This document shows positions 53,428 to 62,055 of a stretch of 64,000 bases of DNA, in pieces; positions within the stretch are counted from its first letter, which is position 1, and every line of letters starts with the position of its first letter. The notes under the pieces were generated by a model that was given only the letters and a program-made list of their open reading frames with translations, had not been told where the DNA came from and ran no database searches. Source of the DNA: Paenibacillus sp. G2S3 (lineage in GTDB: Bacteria; Bacillota; Bacilli; Paenibacillales; Paenibacillaceae); the NCBI RefSeq assembly GCF_030123105.1, contig NZ_CP126095.1, positions 4,092,001-4,156,000 of the forward strand, written 5' to 3'. The translations under genes were made by a program, and so were the position numbers.

Positions 53428-54257
<830 letters not shown>

Positions 54258-54260
54258 TTA

Positions 54261-54911
54261 TTAGTTATTTACTTGTGCCATAACTTCTTCAACAAAGTTA
54301 TCCACTTTCTTTTCCAAACCTTCGCCTAGTTCAAAACGAGCAAAACGACGGATCGAGATGTTCTCTCCGATTGTGCTGATTTTTTCGTTCAGCAATTGGG
54401 AGATCGTTTTGTCAGGGTCTTTAACGAAGGTTTGCTCAAGCAAGCAATATTCTTCGTAATATTTACTAATACGTCCTTCAACCATTTTTTCAATGATTTT
54501 CTCAGGCTTACCTTCGTTCAAAGCTTGAGCTTTCAGGATTTCTTTTTCTTTTTCTACATCTGCTTGTGGAACTTCTTCACGACGAACATAACGTGGGTTT
54601 GCTGCAGCGATTTGCATAGCGATATCGCGAGCAAATTCCTTGAAGGAATCTGTTTTACCTACAAAGTCAGTTTCGCAGTTGATTTCTACAAGTACACCAA
54701 TACGGCCGCCAGCGTGGATGTAAGATTCTACAACGCCTTCAGTAGCAATACGTCCTGCTTTGTTTGCTGCTGCGGACAGACCTTTTTCACGAAGCAATTC
54801 TGCTGCTTTAGTGATATCGTTATTTGCTTCTTCAAGCGCTTTTTTACAATCAAGCATACCAGCGCCTGTTCTTTCACGAAGTTCTTTTACTGCTTTTGCA
54901 TCAACTGCCAT
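54261..54911 (-). CDS. tsf: elongation factor Ts
   Basis: 216 residues, the short form common in Paenibacillus (B. subtilis 293). [19 protein letters not shown] and [12 protein letters not shown] are the diagnostic segments. EF-Ts recycles EF-Tu-GDP. Compared with longer family members, the second half of the core is abbreviated. ATG 54911 with GGAGGG. It follows rpsB behind an intergenic terminator. Confidence 0.97.
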   Translation of the reverse strand: MAVDAKAVKELRERTGAGMLDCKKALEEANNDITKAAELLREKGLSAAANKAGRIATEGVVESYIHAGGRIGVLVEINCETDFVGKTDSFKEFARDIAMQIAAANPRYVRREEVPQADVEKEKEILKAQALNEGKPEKIIEKMVEGRISKYYEEYCLLEQTFVKDPDKTISQLLNEKISTIGENISIRRFARFELGEGLEKKVDNFVEEVMAQVNN

Positions 54912-54963
54912 TGTTTATTCCCTCCAGGTAATTGTCGTTTTCTTACATTATTCAAGGCCTTTA

Positions 54964-55012
54964 TCCTAAAAAAAGGGCAGTGAGAGGTTATCCACCTGCC
55001 AACCACCCTTTT
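54964..55012 (-). terminator. terminator/attenuator between rpsB and tsf
   Basis: AAAAGGG ... CCCTTTT (54971-55012) enclosing GGCAG/CTGCC is followed by TTTAGG on the minus strand. Such an element lets rpsB be expressed above tsf. Confidence 0.65.
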
Positions 55013-55043
55013 CATTTAAGTTCTTGTATGTGTTAGTCGCTAC

Positions 55044-55745
55044 TTAAGCAGTAGTTGTGTCTTCGCCTTGGTGAGCTTCAACAACAGCGTCTGCCATTTT
55101 ACCAGTCAACAATTTCACGGCGCGGATAGCGTCGTCGTTACCTGGAATTACGTAGTCGATTTCGTCTGGATCACAGTTAGTATCAACGATAGCTACGATT
55201 GGAATACCCAATTTGCGAGCTTCTGCAACTGCAATACGCTCTTTACGCGGGTCAATGATGAACAACGCGCTTGGTAGACCTTTCATGTTCTTGATACCGC
55301 CCAAGAATTTTTCAAGACGATCTTTTTCTTTGCGAAGAAGAATAACTTCTTTCTTAGGTAGAACTTCGAAAGTGCCGTCCTCTTCCCAAGATTCCAATTT
55401 CTTCAAACGATCAATACGTTTTTGGATAGTTTGGAAGTTAGTAAGAGTTCCGCCCAACCAACGTTGGTTAATGAAGAACATACCGGAACGTTCTGCTTCT
55501 TCTTTTACGGAGTCTTGTGCTTGTTTCTTTGTTCCTACGAATAGGATTGTGCCGTTGTCACCAGCGACGCTTTTTACAAAGTTGTAAGCTTCTTCTACCT
55601 TCTTGACTGTTTTTTGCAAGTCAATAATGTAAATTCCGTTTCTTTCAGTGAAGATATAACGATCCATCTTTGGGTTCCAACGACGAGTCTGGTGACCGAA
55701 GTGTACCCCAGCTTCTAGAAGCTGTTTCATGGAGATTACTGCCAT
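55044..55745 (-). CDS. rpsB: 30S ribosomal protein S2
   Basis: 233 residues. [50 protein letters not shown] and [20 protein letters not shown] are diagnostic. ATG 55745 is 9 nt after AGGAGG; GTG 6 nt earlier is too close. First gene of rpsB-tsf-pyrH-frr, with its own promoter and a roughly 125-nt leader. Confidence 0.98.
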   Translation of the reverse strand: MAVISMKQLLEAGVHFGHQTRRWNPKMDRYIFTERNGIYIIDLQKTVKKVEEAYNFVKSVAGDNGTILFVGTKKQAQDSVKEEAERSGMFFINQRWLGGTLTNFQTIQKRIDRLKKLESWEEDGTFEVLPKKEVILLRKEKDRLEKFLGGIKNMKGLPSALFIIDPRKERIAVAEARKLGIPIVAIVDTNCDPDEIDYVIPGNDDAIRAVKLLTGKMADAVVEAHQGEDTTTA

Positions 55746-55759
55746 CTTCACACACCTCC

Positions 55760-55868
55760 TAAGTTTGGTTTATTGTGTGTCTCCTCCGCCGTGCGTCATC
55801 TTTCAGCAAGACTTTCTTCAGAAGAAAGCACCCCTTGTCGAAATCAACCGGCGTGTGTTTTAACACCG
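55760..55868 (-). promoter_or_regulatory. rpsB leader, possible S2 autoregulatory RNA
   Basis: The leader contains GTGTT-AA-AACAC (about 55852-55863), CTTTCTTC-T-GAAGAAAG (about 55812-55828) and a longer GTGC/GCAC pairing around the latter. Ribosomal protein leaders of this kind often bind their own product. Inference. Confidence 0.35.
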
Positions 55869-55874
55869 TCAATT

Positions 55875-55903
55875 ACTATACCATATTTTATTAGTGTATG
55901 CAA
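55875..55903 (-). promoter_or_regulatory. sigma-A promoter of rpsB
   Basis: TTGCAT (55898-55903), 17 bp, TATAGT (55875-55880) on the minus strand. It overlaps the region just after the upstream gene's stop. Confidence 0.75.
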
Positions 55904-55906
55904 CGA

Positions 55907-56551
55907 TTATTGAAAACTTATTAATTTTTCTAGTATAGAATCTAGACTCTCGTCTTTATTAAAGTTGTAAGAACCCGATTGAATTTTCGTATTGATCTTA
56001 CGTTTATTGGCGGATTCAAGAAAACTAGCCTTATCTTTAATGACTTCAGCCTTCTCCAAAATATTTGCTGTTTCTGTCAGTGTGCTTCCTGAAGGTATAC
56101 GAACAACAACCCCTGCATTCGCAGTGACTTTAGGCTTATCAGGCGAAACAGCAGAAGGTGCAGTAGTGACCTTTGGCTTCTCAACAGTCCCTTCCTTAGG
56201 CGTTGATGGCTCTTTAGGAGGGATAACCTTATTGGGGTTGTCCGATACTGTAGGAGACACTACAGGAGCGGGAGAAGCCGCTACTGCAGGTTCAGAAGGT
56301 GCCACGTTCTCCGTACTTCCATCATTAAGAGCGTCTGTCTTCTGATCTTGATCAGCATCTTCCAAAGCAGACTCTTCCGTAGGAGATTCAGTAGATTCGT
56401 CGATAACCTTCAAGTTCAATTTCTCAGCACCTTGTATTACCTGTTCCTTGGTGAGTGGAGCCACTCCACCGGATATCATTAATTGAAGCAATAGTGCGCC
56501 TGCAATTAGCCCTGTGCCAAGTCCAAACAAAAAAGAACGGTTCTTCATCAT
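55907..56551 (-). CDS. membrane protein with a C-terminal MltG/YceG-type LysM-like domain
   Basis: 214 residues. An N-terminal membrane segment (about 7-27) is followed by a long Pro/Ser/Glu/Ala-rich region (about 50-140) and a C-terminal domain of about 65 residues: VVRIPSGSTLTETANILEKA, VIKDKASFLESA, IQSGSYNF. This resembles the LysM-like N-terminal domain of endolytic transglycosylase MltG, but the catalytic part is missing. It overlaps the SwrB-like gene (ATGA). Likely an extracytoplasmic glycan- or protein-binding protein; function unknown. Confidence 0.7.
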   Translation of the reverse strand: MMKNRSFLFGLGTGLIAGALLLQLMISGGVAPLTKEQVIQGAEKLNLKVIDESTESPTEESALEDADQDQKTDALNDGSTENVAPSEPAVAASPAPVVSPTVSDNPNKVIPPKEPSTPKEGTVEKPKVTTAPSAVSPDKPKVTANAGVVVRIPSGSTLTETANILEKAEVIKDKASFLESANKRKINTKIQSGSYNFNKDESLDSILEKLISFQ

Positions 56552-57147
56552 ACCGATTCCTCCTGTTTGGCGAGTTGCAGAATCAGTTGCACTTCTCCCC
56601 GCTGAAGTCCAGCCGTCTTGGCAATGGAGTCTATCGATTTCCCCTGCTCATGTAGTTCAAATAATCGTGGATATCGCAATTTAATAGAACTAATAGGTTT
56701 TGCTTTCACTTCTGGTTGTATTGAACTATTTTCAGCTCCGGTAGACGGATCTCCGTTCACCGCAACCTTAGCATAAGAGCCCTTCTCAACCGAAACTTCC
56801 AACTCTCTTAACCGCTTTTCTTCGTTAGTTACTCGGCCCTCTAGTAATGAAGAGCTTTGCTGTAATTCTGTCAATTGATGCTGCAAATCGCTAATCTGCC
56901 CTTGCATTGCTACATGATTAGTTTGTGATTGCTGTTTAATACTGCTGACTAACTGTACTAGTTCTTCATTCTCGCGCTCTATATCAGCCATATATAGCTC
57001 AAGCGCAGCCTCCGTTTCTTTGAGGCTTTGCTGCTCTGCTTTTCCTTCCTTCATACGTGCTGGAAGTAGAAGGGCATAAAGAATAGCGGCGACACCTACT
57101 AGCACAATATACACCCATGGTTGCAAGTGCCTTATCTCCTTTAACAT
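56548..57147 (-). CDS. SwrB/YlxL-like membrane-anchored coiled-coil protein
   Basis: 199 residues. One N-terminal membrane segment (about 11-29), a coiled coil (about 35-125), a linker, then a short helical motif RLFELHEQGKSIDSIAKTAG followed by LQRGEVQLILQLA, as at the C-terminus of SwrB-family proteins. In B. subtilis SwrB lies between sigD and rpsB and promotes flagellar basal-body completion. Position and architecture agree here; sequence identity beyond the C-terminal motif was not judged. Confidence 0.72.
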   Translation of the reverse strand: MLKEIRHLQPWVYIVLVGVAAILYALLLPARMKEGKAEQQSLKETEAALELYMADIERENEELVQLVSSIKQQSQTNHVAMQGQISDLQHQLTELQQSSSLLEGRVTNEEKRLRELEVSVEKGSYAKVAVNGDPSTGAENSSIQPEVKAKPISSIKLRYPRLFELHEQGKSIDSIAKTAGLQRGEVQLILQLAKQEESV

Positions 57148-57165
57148 CTCAAATATAATTGCTTA

Positions 57166-57480
57166 TTATAGACTCAGATCAATGCGCTGTCCTTTGTAAG
57201 GGTGTTCCGCATCACGAGTGCCAGACTTCGAACGTTTCTCAGAGGAAGGATTCCCTCCCGAATGATGATTGCCTTTATCTCCGCCATCGCGCAAAGCGGA
57301 CTCAGAAGATTCATCCACTTCAGCGCTTCGCATGGTCATTTCCTGGCTTTGTTTCACATTTTGTCCGGCCAGTTGATGCTGATCAATAGCGGGGCGCTGC
57401 TGAGATTCATTCTGAATCTTCCCCGCCTCCGTAGTCCGAGGTAGTGCAATTTGCAGTTCCACTGGTTTTAGGCTCATCAT
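57166..57480 (-). CDS. conserved-looking acidic protein of the fla/che operon, unknown function
   Basis: 104 residues, hydrophilic, no membrane segment. The N-terminus (SLKPVELQIALPRTTEAGKI) looks constrained; the rest is low complexity rich in Ser/Glu/Gln/Gly and ends PYKGQRIDLSL. Two adjacent ATGs follow GAGAAGAGGG. It sits between fapA-like and swrB-like genes, so a flagellar role is plausible. I do not recognise a named family. Confidence 0.65.
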   Translation of the reverse strand: MMSLKPVELQIALPRTTEAGKIQNESQQRPAIDQHQLAGQNVKQSQEMTMRSAEVDESSESALRDGGDKGNHHSGGNPSSEKRSKSGTRDAEHPYKGQRIDLSL

Positions 57481-57498
57481 AACCCTCTTCTCATAAGA

Positions 57499-57591
57499 AG
57501 AAACGATGTTGTCGTCTTTTGAAGACGATAACCGTTTCTCGTAAAAATATAAGGATAATGTATAACGTGAAACTTATACTTTCTTATATTT
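57499..57591 (+). repeat. dispersed structured repeat, copy C
   Basis: Most diverged copy: GAAACG...CGTTTC (57500-57505, 57533-57538) encloses TCGTCTT/GAAGACGA, then AAATATAAGGATAATGTATAA...TTATACTTTCTTATATTT. Between the FapA-type gene and the gene at 57166. Confidence 0.75.
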
Positions 57592-57623
57592 CAAGAATGG
57601 CCGGCCGCTATTGGCCCGCCTGA

Positions 57624-59027
57624 TTAATTGTATGGCGTTAAGGATATATCACCTTCACTATAAACAAACACAACTCGTTCTGTGGGGTCCTTTACAAATC
57701 GAGTATATCTACCGATCATAATTTTGGATCCGCCATAGATCGTTTTGATCACTTCAACTCTAGCTCTGCCTGTATCTTCTAGCATTCTTTCAATCTCTAG
57801 CACACGTTCTTTAATTCTTTTTTCCTCACGTTGATGAGATTGTTTGGTTGCATTCAATTTAACGCGAAGCGCCACTTTATCTGCAGGCAGTTGACCGTTA
57901 GTTGCCAATTGATTTAATAGATACAACGCTTTAGAGGTTTTGTCCTCATTTTCAAGTAACTGACGCAGTGATTGACGCAGCTCGTTAATCTCATTTCTGA
58001 GCTCAGGTACAACACCTACCTCAATTGCAGTCGCTGTGGACATGGTATTGCCTATCGTACGTGCTACGACTCTTTCTCCAGACTGAACAGTTCCGCCAAC
58101 AATCAATCCCTTAGCTCCGTTACAAAGAACATCTCTGCCCGCACGTATATTGGAATGCATAATGCTCTGGGATACGATGACATCTTCACCGGCTGTTACA
58201 TTACCATCTTGAATAAAAGAGACCTTAACATTTTTCCCAGCGGTTACATGTCCTTTGTTATAGCCGATAATTCCACCCGTAATTTCAATGGATCCACCAG
58301 AGATTAATTCTGCCCCTTCTACTCCACCAACTACACGAATATCACCAGCAGACTTTACAGAAAATCCTGAAAGTACGTTTCCTCGAATAACAACAGTACC
58401 TACAAAATCAATATTCCCAGTACTGTAGTCTACATCACCATTCACTTCATATACAGGAAACACATTGATTTTACCGCTATCGGTTAAAGTAACAAGACCG
58501 TCAATTGCGGCATACATCGAAGTTCCATTGTTATCAACGAGTACGTTCTTTCCGACTTTAAAATGAGCTTCCCTTCCAGCTCTGAAAGCAAGCTCATCAC
58601 CAGTTACAGTCTTTCCATGCTTACCAGGCTGAGCAGGAATAATTCTAGCTATCAACTTTCCCTTGAGCACGTTACGAAGTCGAACTAAATCCTTATAATC
58701 AACCTTACCATCTGCTTTTTCAAGCGGCTTGCGATCCTCTTCTAAATCAACAGTGAGCATAATACGCCCGTCGATTCCATGTACAGCAGGTTCGCCCATA
58801 GCAATAGCGACTTTACTCCAAAAAAACTCCTCCGGATGACTACAAATCCGTTCAACAACATCACGCTGGACCCCGTAGCGAATATTGTGACTATGCAGGA
58901 AGCTTTCCAATTCTATAGGTGAGCAGGAAAAATTCTCATCTTTTTTGGAGAACTGCAAATACGCGATCCCTTTGTCATCCGAAAAAGTAATACTTAAGTA
59001 CTGATCCAAAGCATGTTGACCGATCAA
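57624..59027 (-). CDS. FapA (DUF342) flagellar assembly-type protein
   Basis: 467 residues. The N-terminal FapA_N domain (about 60-165) is followed by a repetitive right-handed beta-helix: YSTGNIDFVGTVVIRGNVLS, SAGDIRVVGGVEGAELISGG, ITGGIIGYNKGHVTAGKNV. A coiled-coil C-terminus (LRNEINELRQSLRQLLENED) ends the protein. FapA-type proteins are implicated in polar flagellar assembly and, related to bactofilins and MinC, in cell polarity. TTG 59027 lies 5 nt after GGGGGAG. Follows sigD by 28 bp. Confidence 0.88.
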   Translation of the reverse strand: MIGQHALDQYLSITFSDDKGIAYLQFSKKDENFSCSPIELESFLHSHNIRYGVQRDVVERICSHPEEFFWSKVAIAMGEPAVHGIDGRIMLTVDLEEDRKPLEKADGKVDYKDLVRLRNVLKGKLIARIIPAQPGKHGKTVTGDELAFRAGREAHFKVGKNVLVDNNGTSMYAAIDGLVTLTDSGKINVFPVYEVNGDVDYSTGNIDFVGTVVIRGNVLSGFSVKSAGDIRVVGGVEGAELISGGSIEITGGIIGYNKGHVTAGKNVKVSFIQDGNVTAGEDVIVSQSIMHSNIRAGRDVLCNGAKGLIVGGTVQSGERVVARTIGNTMSTATAIEVGVVPELRNEINELRQSLRQLLENEDKTSKALYLLNQLATNGQLPADKVALRVKLNATKQSHQREEKRIKERVLEIERMLEDTGRARVEVIKTIYGGSKIMIGRYTRFVKDPTERVVFVYSEGDISLTPYN

Positions 59028-59055
59028 TTTTGCTCCCCCTTGTCACCGCTAACGG

Positions 59056-59844
59056 TTAATCGTTCTGCATAAGTAGATCGCGATTCTTCTCAAGCGTACC
59101 CCTCAGCCGTAAAATAGCCTTGGAGTGAAGCTGCGAAATCCGTGAAGGAGATAATGACATGACCTCTGCGATTTCGCTCAATGATAAATCTTCATAATAT
59201 AAAAGGGACACAACGGTCCGTTCTTTCACCGTTAATTTCTCAATTCCTTTGGTGAGGGCTTCTCGTAAGTAAAACTCATTCACCTTACTATCCGGATTCT
59301 TAGCTTTATCGTCCACCAGTATGGACATTCGGGTCTCTGATTCCTCTTCACGAATCGGGTCTTCCAGTGAACATAGTGACATTACAGCCACATCCTGCAA
59401 CATATTTTGAAATTCTGTTACACTAATATCCAGGTATAGACTCATTTCCTCATCACTAACGGATCTTAGGTACTTCTGTTCCAACTGCTGATAAGCGTCC
59501 TCGATTTTTTTAGCTTTTTCCCGCACAGATCTAGGTACCCAGTCACTCTGGCGTAATGAATCTAAAATCGCACCACGTACACGCCAGGAAGCATAGGTCT
59601 GAAATTGCAATCCTCGTTTGTAGTCGAATTTTTCAATTGCATCAATTAATCCCATTACTCCATTGCTAGCTAGATCATCTTTAGATACATTTTTGGGTAA
59701 CCCTACAGCCAAACGGCTGGATACATAATCAACAATATGGAGATAACTCTCTATCAGCTTCTTTTTGGCTTCAGGGTCACCGTGTTCTTTCCACTGTTCC
59801 CATAGCTCGTCAGTTTCCAATTGAGAAGCTTTACGCTCGTTCAA
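59056..59844 (-). CDS. sigD: FliA/SigD-family RNA polymerase sigma factor (sigma-28)
   Basis: 262 residues (B. subtilis SigD 254). Region 2: LPKNVSKDDLASNGVMGLID and QFQTYASWRVRGAILDSLRQ. Region 3: SDWVPRSVREKAKKIEDAY. Region 4: LSEIAEVMSLSPSRISQLHS. It directs late flagellar, chemotaxis and autolysin genes and is held by FlgM. TTG 59844 with AAGGGTG about 9 nt upstream. Within the fla/che operon as in B. subtilis. Confidence 0.96.
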   Translation of the reverse strand: MNERKASQLETDELWEQWKEHGDPEAKKKLIESYLHIVDYVSSRLAVGLPKNVSKDDLASNGVMGLIDAIEKFDYKRGLQFQTYASWRVRGAILDSLRQSDWVPRSVREKAKKIEDAYQQLEQKYLRSVSDEEMSLYLDISVTEFQNMLQDVAVMSLCSLEDPIREEESETRMSILVDDKAKNPDSKVNEFYLREALTKGIEKLTVKERTVVSLLYYEDLSLSEIAEVMSLSPSRISQLHSKAILRLRGTLEKNRDLLMQND

Positions 59845-59908
59845 TAGCTTTCACCCTTCCCAAAGTTTAGTCAGAGAGCTTGTCGCGGCGAAACCTGCCT
59901 TGTCACAA

Positions 59909-60005
59909 GCATAAACGCCTTCGGCGTCCTTATCAGGACGGTAGCGTTTAAGCGAGAAATATAAGGATAATGTATAACGTGAACCTTATACATTCTTATA
60001 TTTTA
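59909..60005 (+). repeat. dispersed structured repeat, copy D
   Basis: Best-formed copy: ACGCC-TTCG-GCGT, GTCCT...AGGAC, AAACGC...GCGTTT, then AAATATAAG-GAT-AATGTATAA / TTATACATTCTTATATTT (18 bp with a 3-nt bulge, 59957-60003). Between the gene at 60034 and sigD. Confidence 0.85.
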
Positions 60006-60033
60006 AGATAACCGATTCCGCCACAGCGCTCGC

Positions 60034-60444
60034 TTATTCTTCTTTCAGGTGACGAACGGCCTTGGCCAATTCTTCAGGATCTTTCATAGAGACTAGTTTT
60101 GGAGGTGTAAGAGGCTTGAACCCCTCGCTGTTCCCACTACCTTGTCCTGGCTTCGGTTTGAGTAGGTTAATTAACTCTTCATCCTCATTGGGGGTACTGA
60201 TGTCTAGCTTCGCACCAAGTTCTTCTCCATCAACATCCTGTTCATCCGGAGGTGATGATTGATACATAATAAAACCCAATACCCATCTTAGTAGAAAAGC
60301 AAGCACAAACCAGATGATAAATCCTAATAGGCTTCGTAATAAACTAGTACCTAGCACATTATTACTGTAGGTTACAAAAAATGTGAATACAAAACCTATC
60401 AAACCAAACAGCAAGTTTATAAAAATGTTTCCTATCATCTTCAT
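60034..60444 (-). CDS. unknown membrane protein in the che operon
   Basis: 136 residues. Two membrane segments (about 4-26 and 34-61) are followed by an acidic cytoplasmic-type tail with SPPDEQDVDGEELG and a Pro/Lys-rich end (PLTPPKLVSMKDPEELAKAV). ATG 60444 with GGAAATATAAAT, 2 nt after cheD. Found between cheD and sigD; B. subtilis has no equivalent. Function not recognised. Confidence 0.72.
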   Translation of the reverse strand: MKMIGNIFINLLFGLIGFVFTFFVTYSNNVLGTSLLRSLLGFIIWFVLAFLLRWVLGFIMYQSSPPDEQDVDGEELGAKLDISTPNEDEELINLLKPKPGQGSGNSEGFKPLTPPKLVSMKDPEELAKAVRHLKEE

Positions 60445-60446
60445 AT

Positions 60447-60950
60447 TTATATTTCCTTAGTGCCTTTTTGCACACTGCGGATGAACAATACACCAGTGTT
60501 GCAGGCAATTTCTATCGTACGGCCATAATTGCCGCCCGTGTCTTCCGCAATTAACGGAATTTTCAAATGCTCAAGAGCAAGTTTACAAGATTCAACATTA
60601 CGAGGCCCGATCCTCATGGTGTCGCTCCCCCCGGCAAAGGCAAACATTTGTGATCCTCCTGCCATCTTGGCTACGATCCGACTCCGAACCGCACCAAGCT
60701 CCAGCAAACGGGATAAGAGCTCCGGCACTGCAGTATCTGCAAATTTAGCGATGTTTAATTGTCCTTCCCTAGCAATCTCAGAAGTAGGGAGCATTACATG
60801 CGCCATTCCTGCGAGTTTTTTTCCAGGGTCAAACAATGTCAATCCCACGCAGGAGCCAAGACCCGTTGTACGAATCAAACTATCCTGGCTTCCAACGTTA
60901 AGATCTGCCATCCCTACTTTAATGATGCTTTGTTCTTCAATCATTTTCAA
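60447..60950 (-). CDS. cheD: chemoreceptor glutamine deamidase CheD
   Basis: 167 residues. TTGLGSCVGLTLFDP contains the catalytic Cys, MAHVMLP the His, and AGGSQMFAFAGG follows. CheD deamidates receptor glutamines and stimulates CheC. TTG 60950 is 6 nt after AGGAG; ATG two codons in is an alternative. It overlaps the cheC end by 14 bp. Confidence 0.95.
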   Translation of the reverse strand: MKMIEEQSIIKVGMADLNVGSQDSLIRTTGLGSCVGLTLFDPGKKLAGMAHVMLPTSEIAREGQLNIAKFADTAVPELLSRLLELGAVRSRIVAKMAGGSQMFAFAGGSDTMRIGPRNVESCKLALEHLKIPLIAEDTGGNYGRTIEIACNTGVLFIRSVQKGTKEI

Positions 60951-61563
60951 ACGGAACTCCTAGCGATTTGAAGATTTTCGGGAATGATTCCGGATCGGGA
61001 ATAAGGAAAAATTGCCCTTCAATTTCGTTTTTCCCCTCAAAGAAGGTAGTATCGATCAACAATGCATCGTCACCCATTTGCCCAAATTGCAGCAAACCGT
61101 AGCTTAGGATGGCTCCAGCCATATCCATGGCAAGTGCAGGTACTGTTGGATACATAGAAAGTGAGGTGAAGTCTGCAAGAGAAGATAGGTACGACCCGGC
61201 TAAAATATTACCAATTTCACTCAGCGCGGAAAGCTCCATTTCTCCAAGTTCTTGGTCACTAAAAATCTCGATACCTGCAATACGACTAAGTAAGTTCAAA
61301 GCAGCTTCCGGTGAAAGAATGAAAAACAGGTTACCCGGAGCTTCACCCTCTACACGTAAGAAAACCGCATATACTAATTCTTCAGCTCCACCAACTTTGT
61401 CCGTAATCTCTTCAAAGTTGAGAAGCTGTACCTTGGGAACAGCCATATCGATTGGCTTATTCAAGAGCTGTGATAATGCGGTGGCTGCATTTCCAGCTCC
61501 AATATTCCCGACTTCCTTAAGCACATCCATTTTAAAATCCTTATAGTGCTTAAATAATTCCAC
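60937..61563 (-). CDS. cheC: CheY-P phosphatase CheC
   Basis: 208 residues with two copies of the D/ExxxN phosphatase helix: KEVGNIGAGNAATAL (about 17-30) and SEIGNILAGSYL (about 115-126). CheC dephosphorylates CheY-P and binds CheD, giving an adaptation loop. GTG 61563 with GAGGG, directly after cheW. Confidence 0.96.
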   Translation of the reverse strand: MELFKHYKDFKMDVLKEVGNIGAGNAATALSQLLNKPIDMAVPKVQLLNFEEITDKVGGAEELVYAVFLRVEGEAPGNLFFILSPEAALNLLSRIAGIEIFSDQELGEMELSALSEIGNILAGSYLSSLADFTSLSMYPTVPALAMDMAGAILSYGLLQFGQMGDDALLIDTTFFEGKNEIEGQFFLIPDPESFPKIFKSLGVPFEND

Positions 61564-61566
61564 AGG

Positions 61567-62028
61567 TTAGCCCTCTAGGCTTTCTAATTGAACGATTTCA
61601 CCTTTGTTAAGCACTTCTGACAAATTGAGCATGATCAGCAAGCGCTCTTCACCTATCTTGGCCACCCCATCTAAATATTTCGCTTTGATGCCGCCAACAA
61701 CATCTGGAGGTGTATCGATAGAATCTCTGTTCAAATCTATTACATCATTTGCTGAATCTACAATGAAACCTACTTCCATTTCATTAACAGATACGATAAT
61801 TACACGAGTCTGATCCGTGTGCTCCGCCTCTTCGATCCCAAAGCGGCCCCGAAGGTCAATCACAGGAATTACAACACCACGTAAATTAATTACACCTTTG
61901 ATAAAAGAATACGTTTTAGGTACGCGGGTAATTGGCATCATGCGCTCAATTGTTTGTACCTTCTCCACTTCGATACCGTATTCCTCTGAGCCTAATTTGA
62001 ACACTATCACTTTAATATCTTCAGCCAT
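61567..62028 (-). CDS. cheW: chemotaxis coupling protein CheW
   Basis: 153 residues, single CheW domain: VFKLGSEEYGIEVEKVQTIE, ITRVPKTYSFIKGVINLRG and VIPVIDLRGRFG. It links receptors to CheA. ATG 62028 with GGGAGG, 27 bp after cheA. Confidence 0.97.
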   Translation of the reverse strand: MAEDIKVIVFKLGSEEYGIEVEKVQTIERMMPITRVPKTYSFIKGVINLRGVVIPVIDLRGRFGIEEAEHTDQTRVIIVSVNEMEVGFIVDSANDVIDLNRDSIDTPPDVVGGIKAKYLDGVAKIGEERLLIMLNLSEVLNKGEIVQLESLEG

Positions 62029-62055
62029 GGAATGAACCTCCCTGTTCTATCCTAG

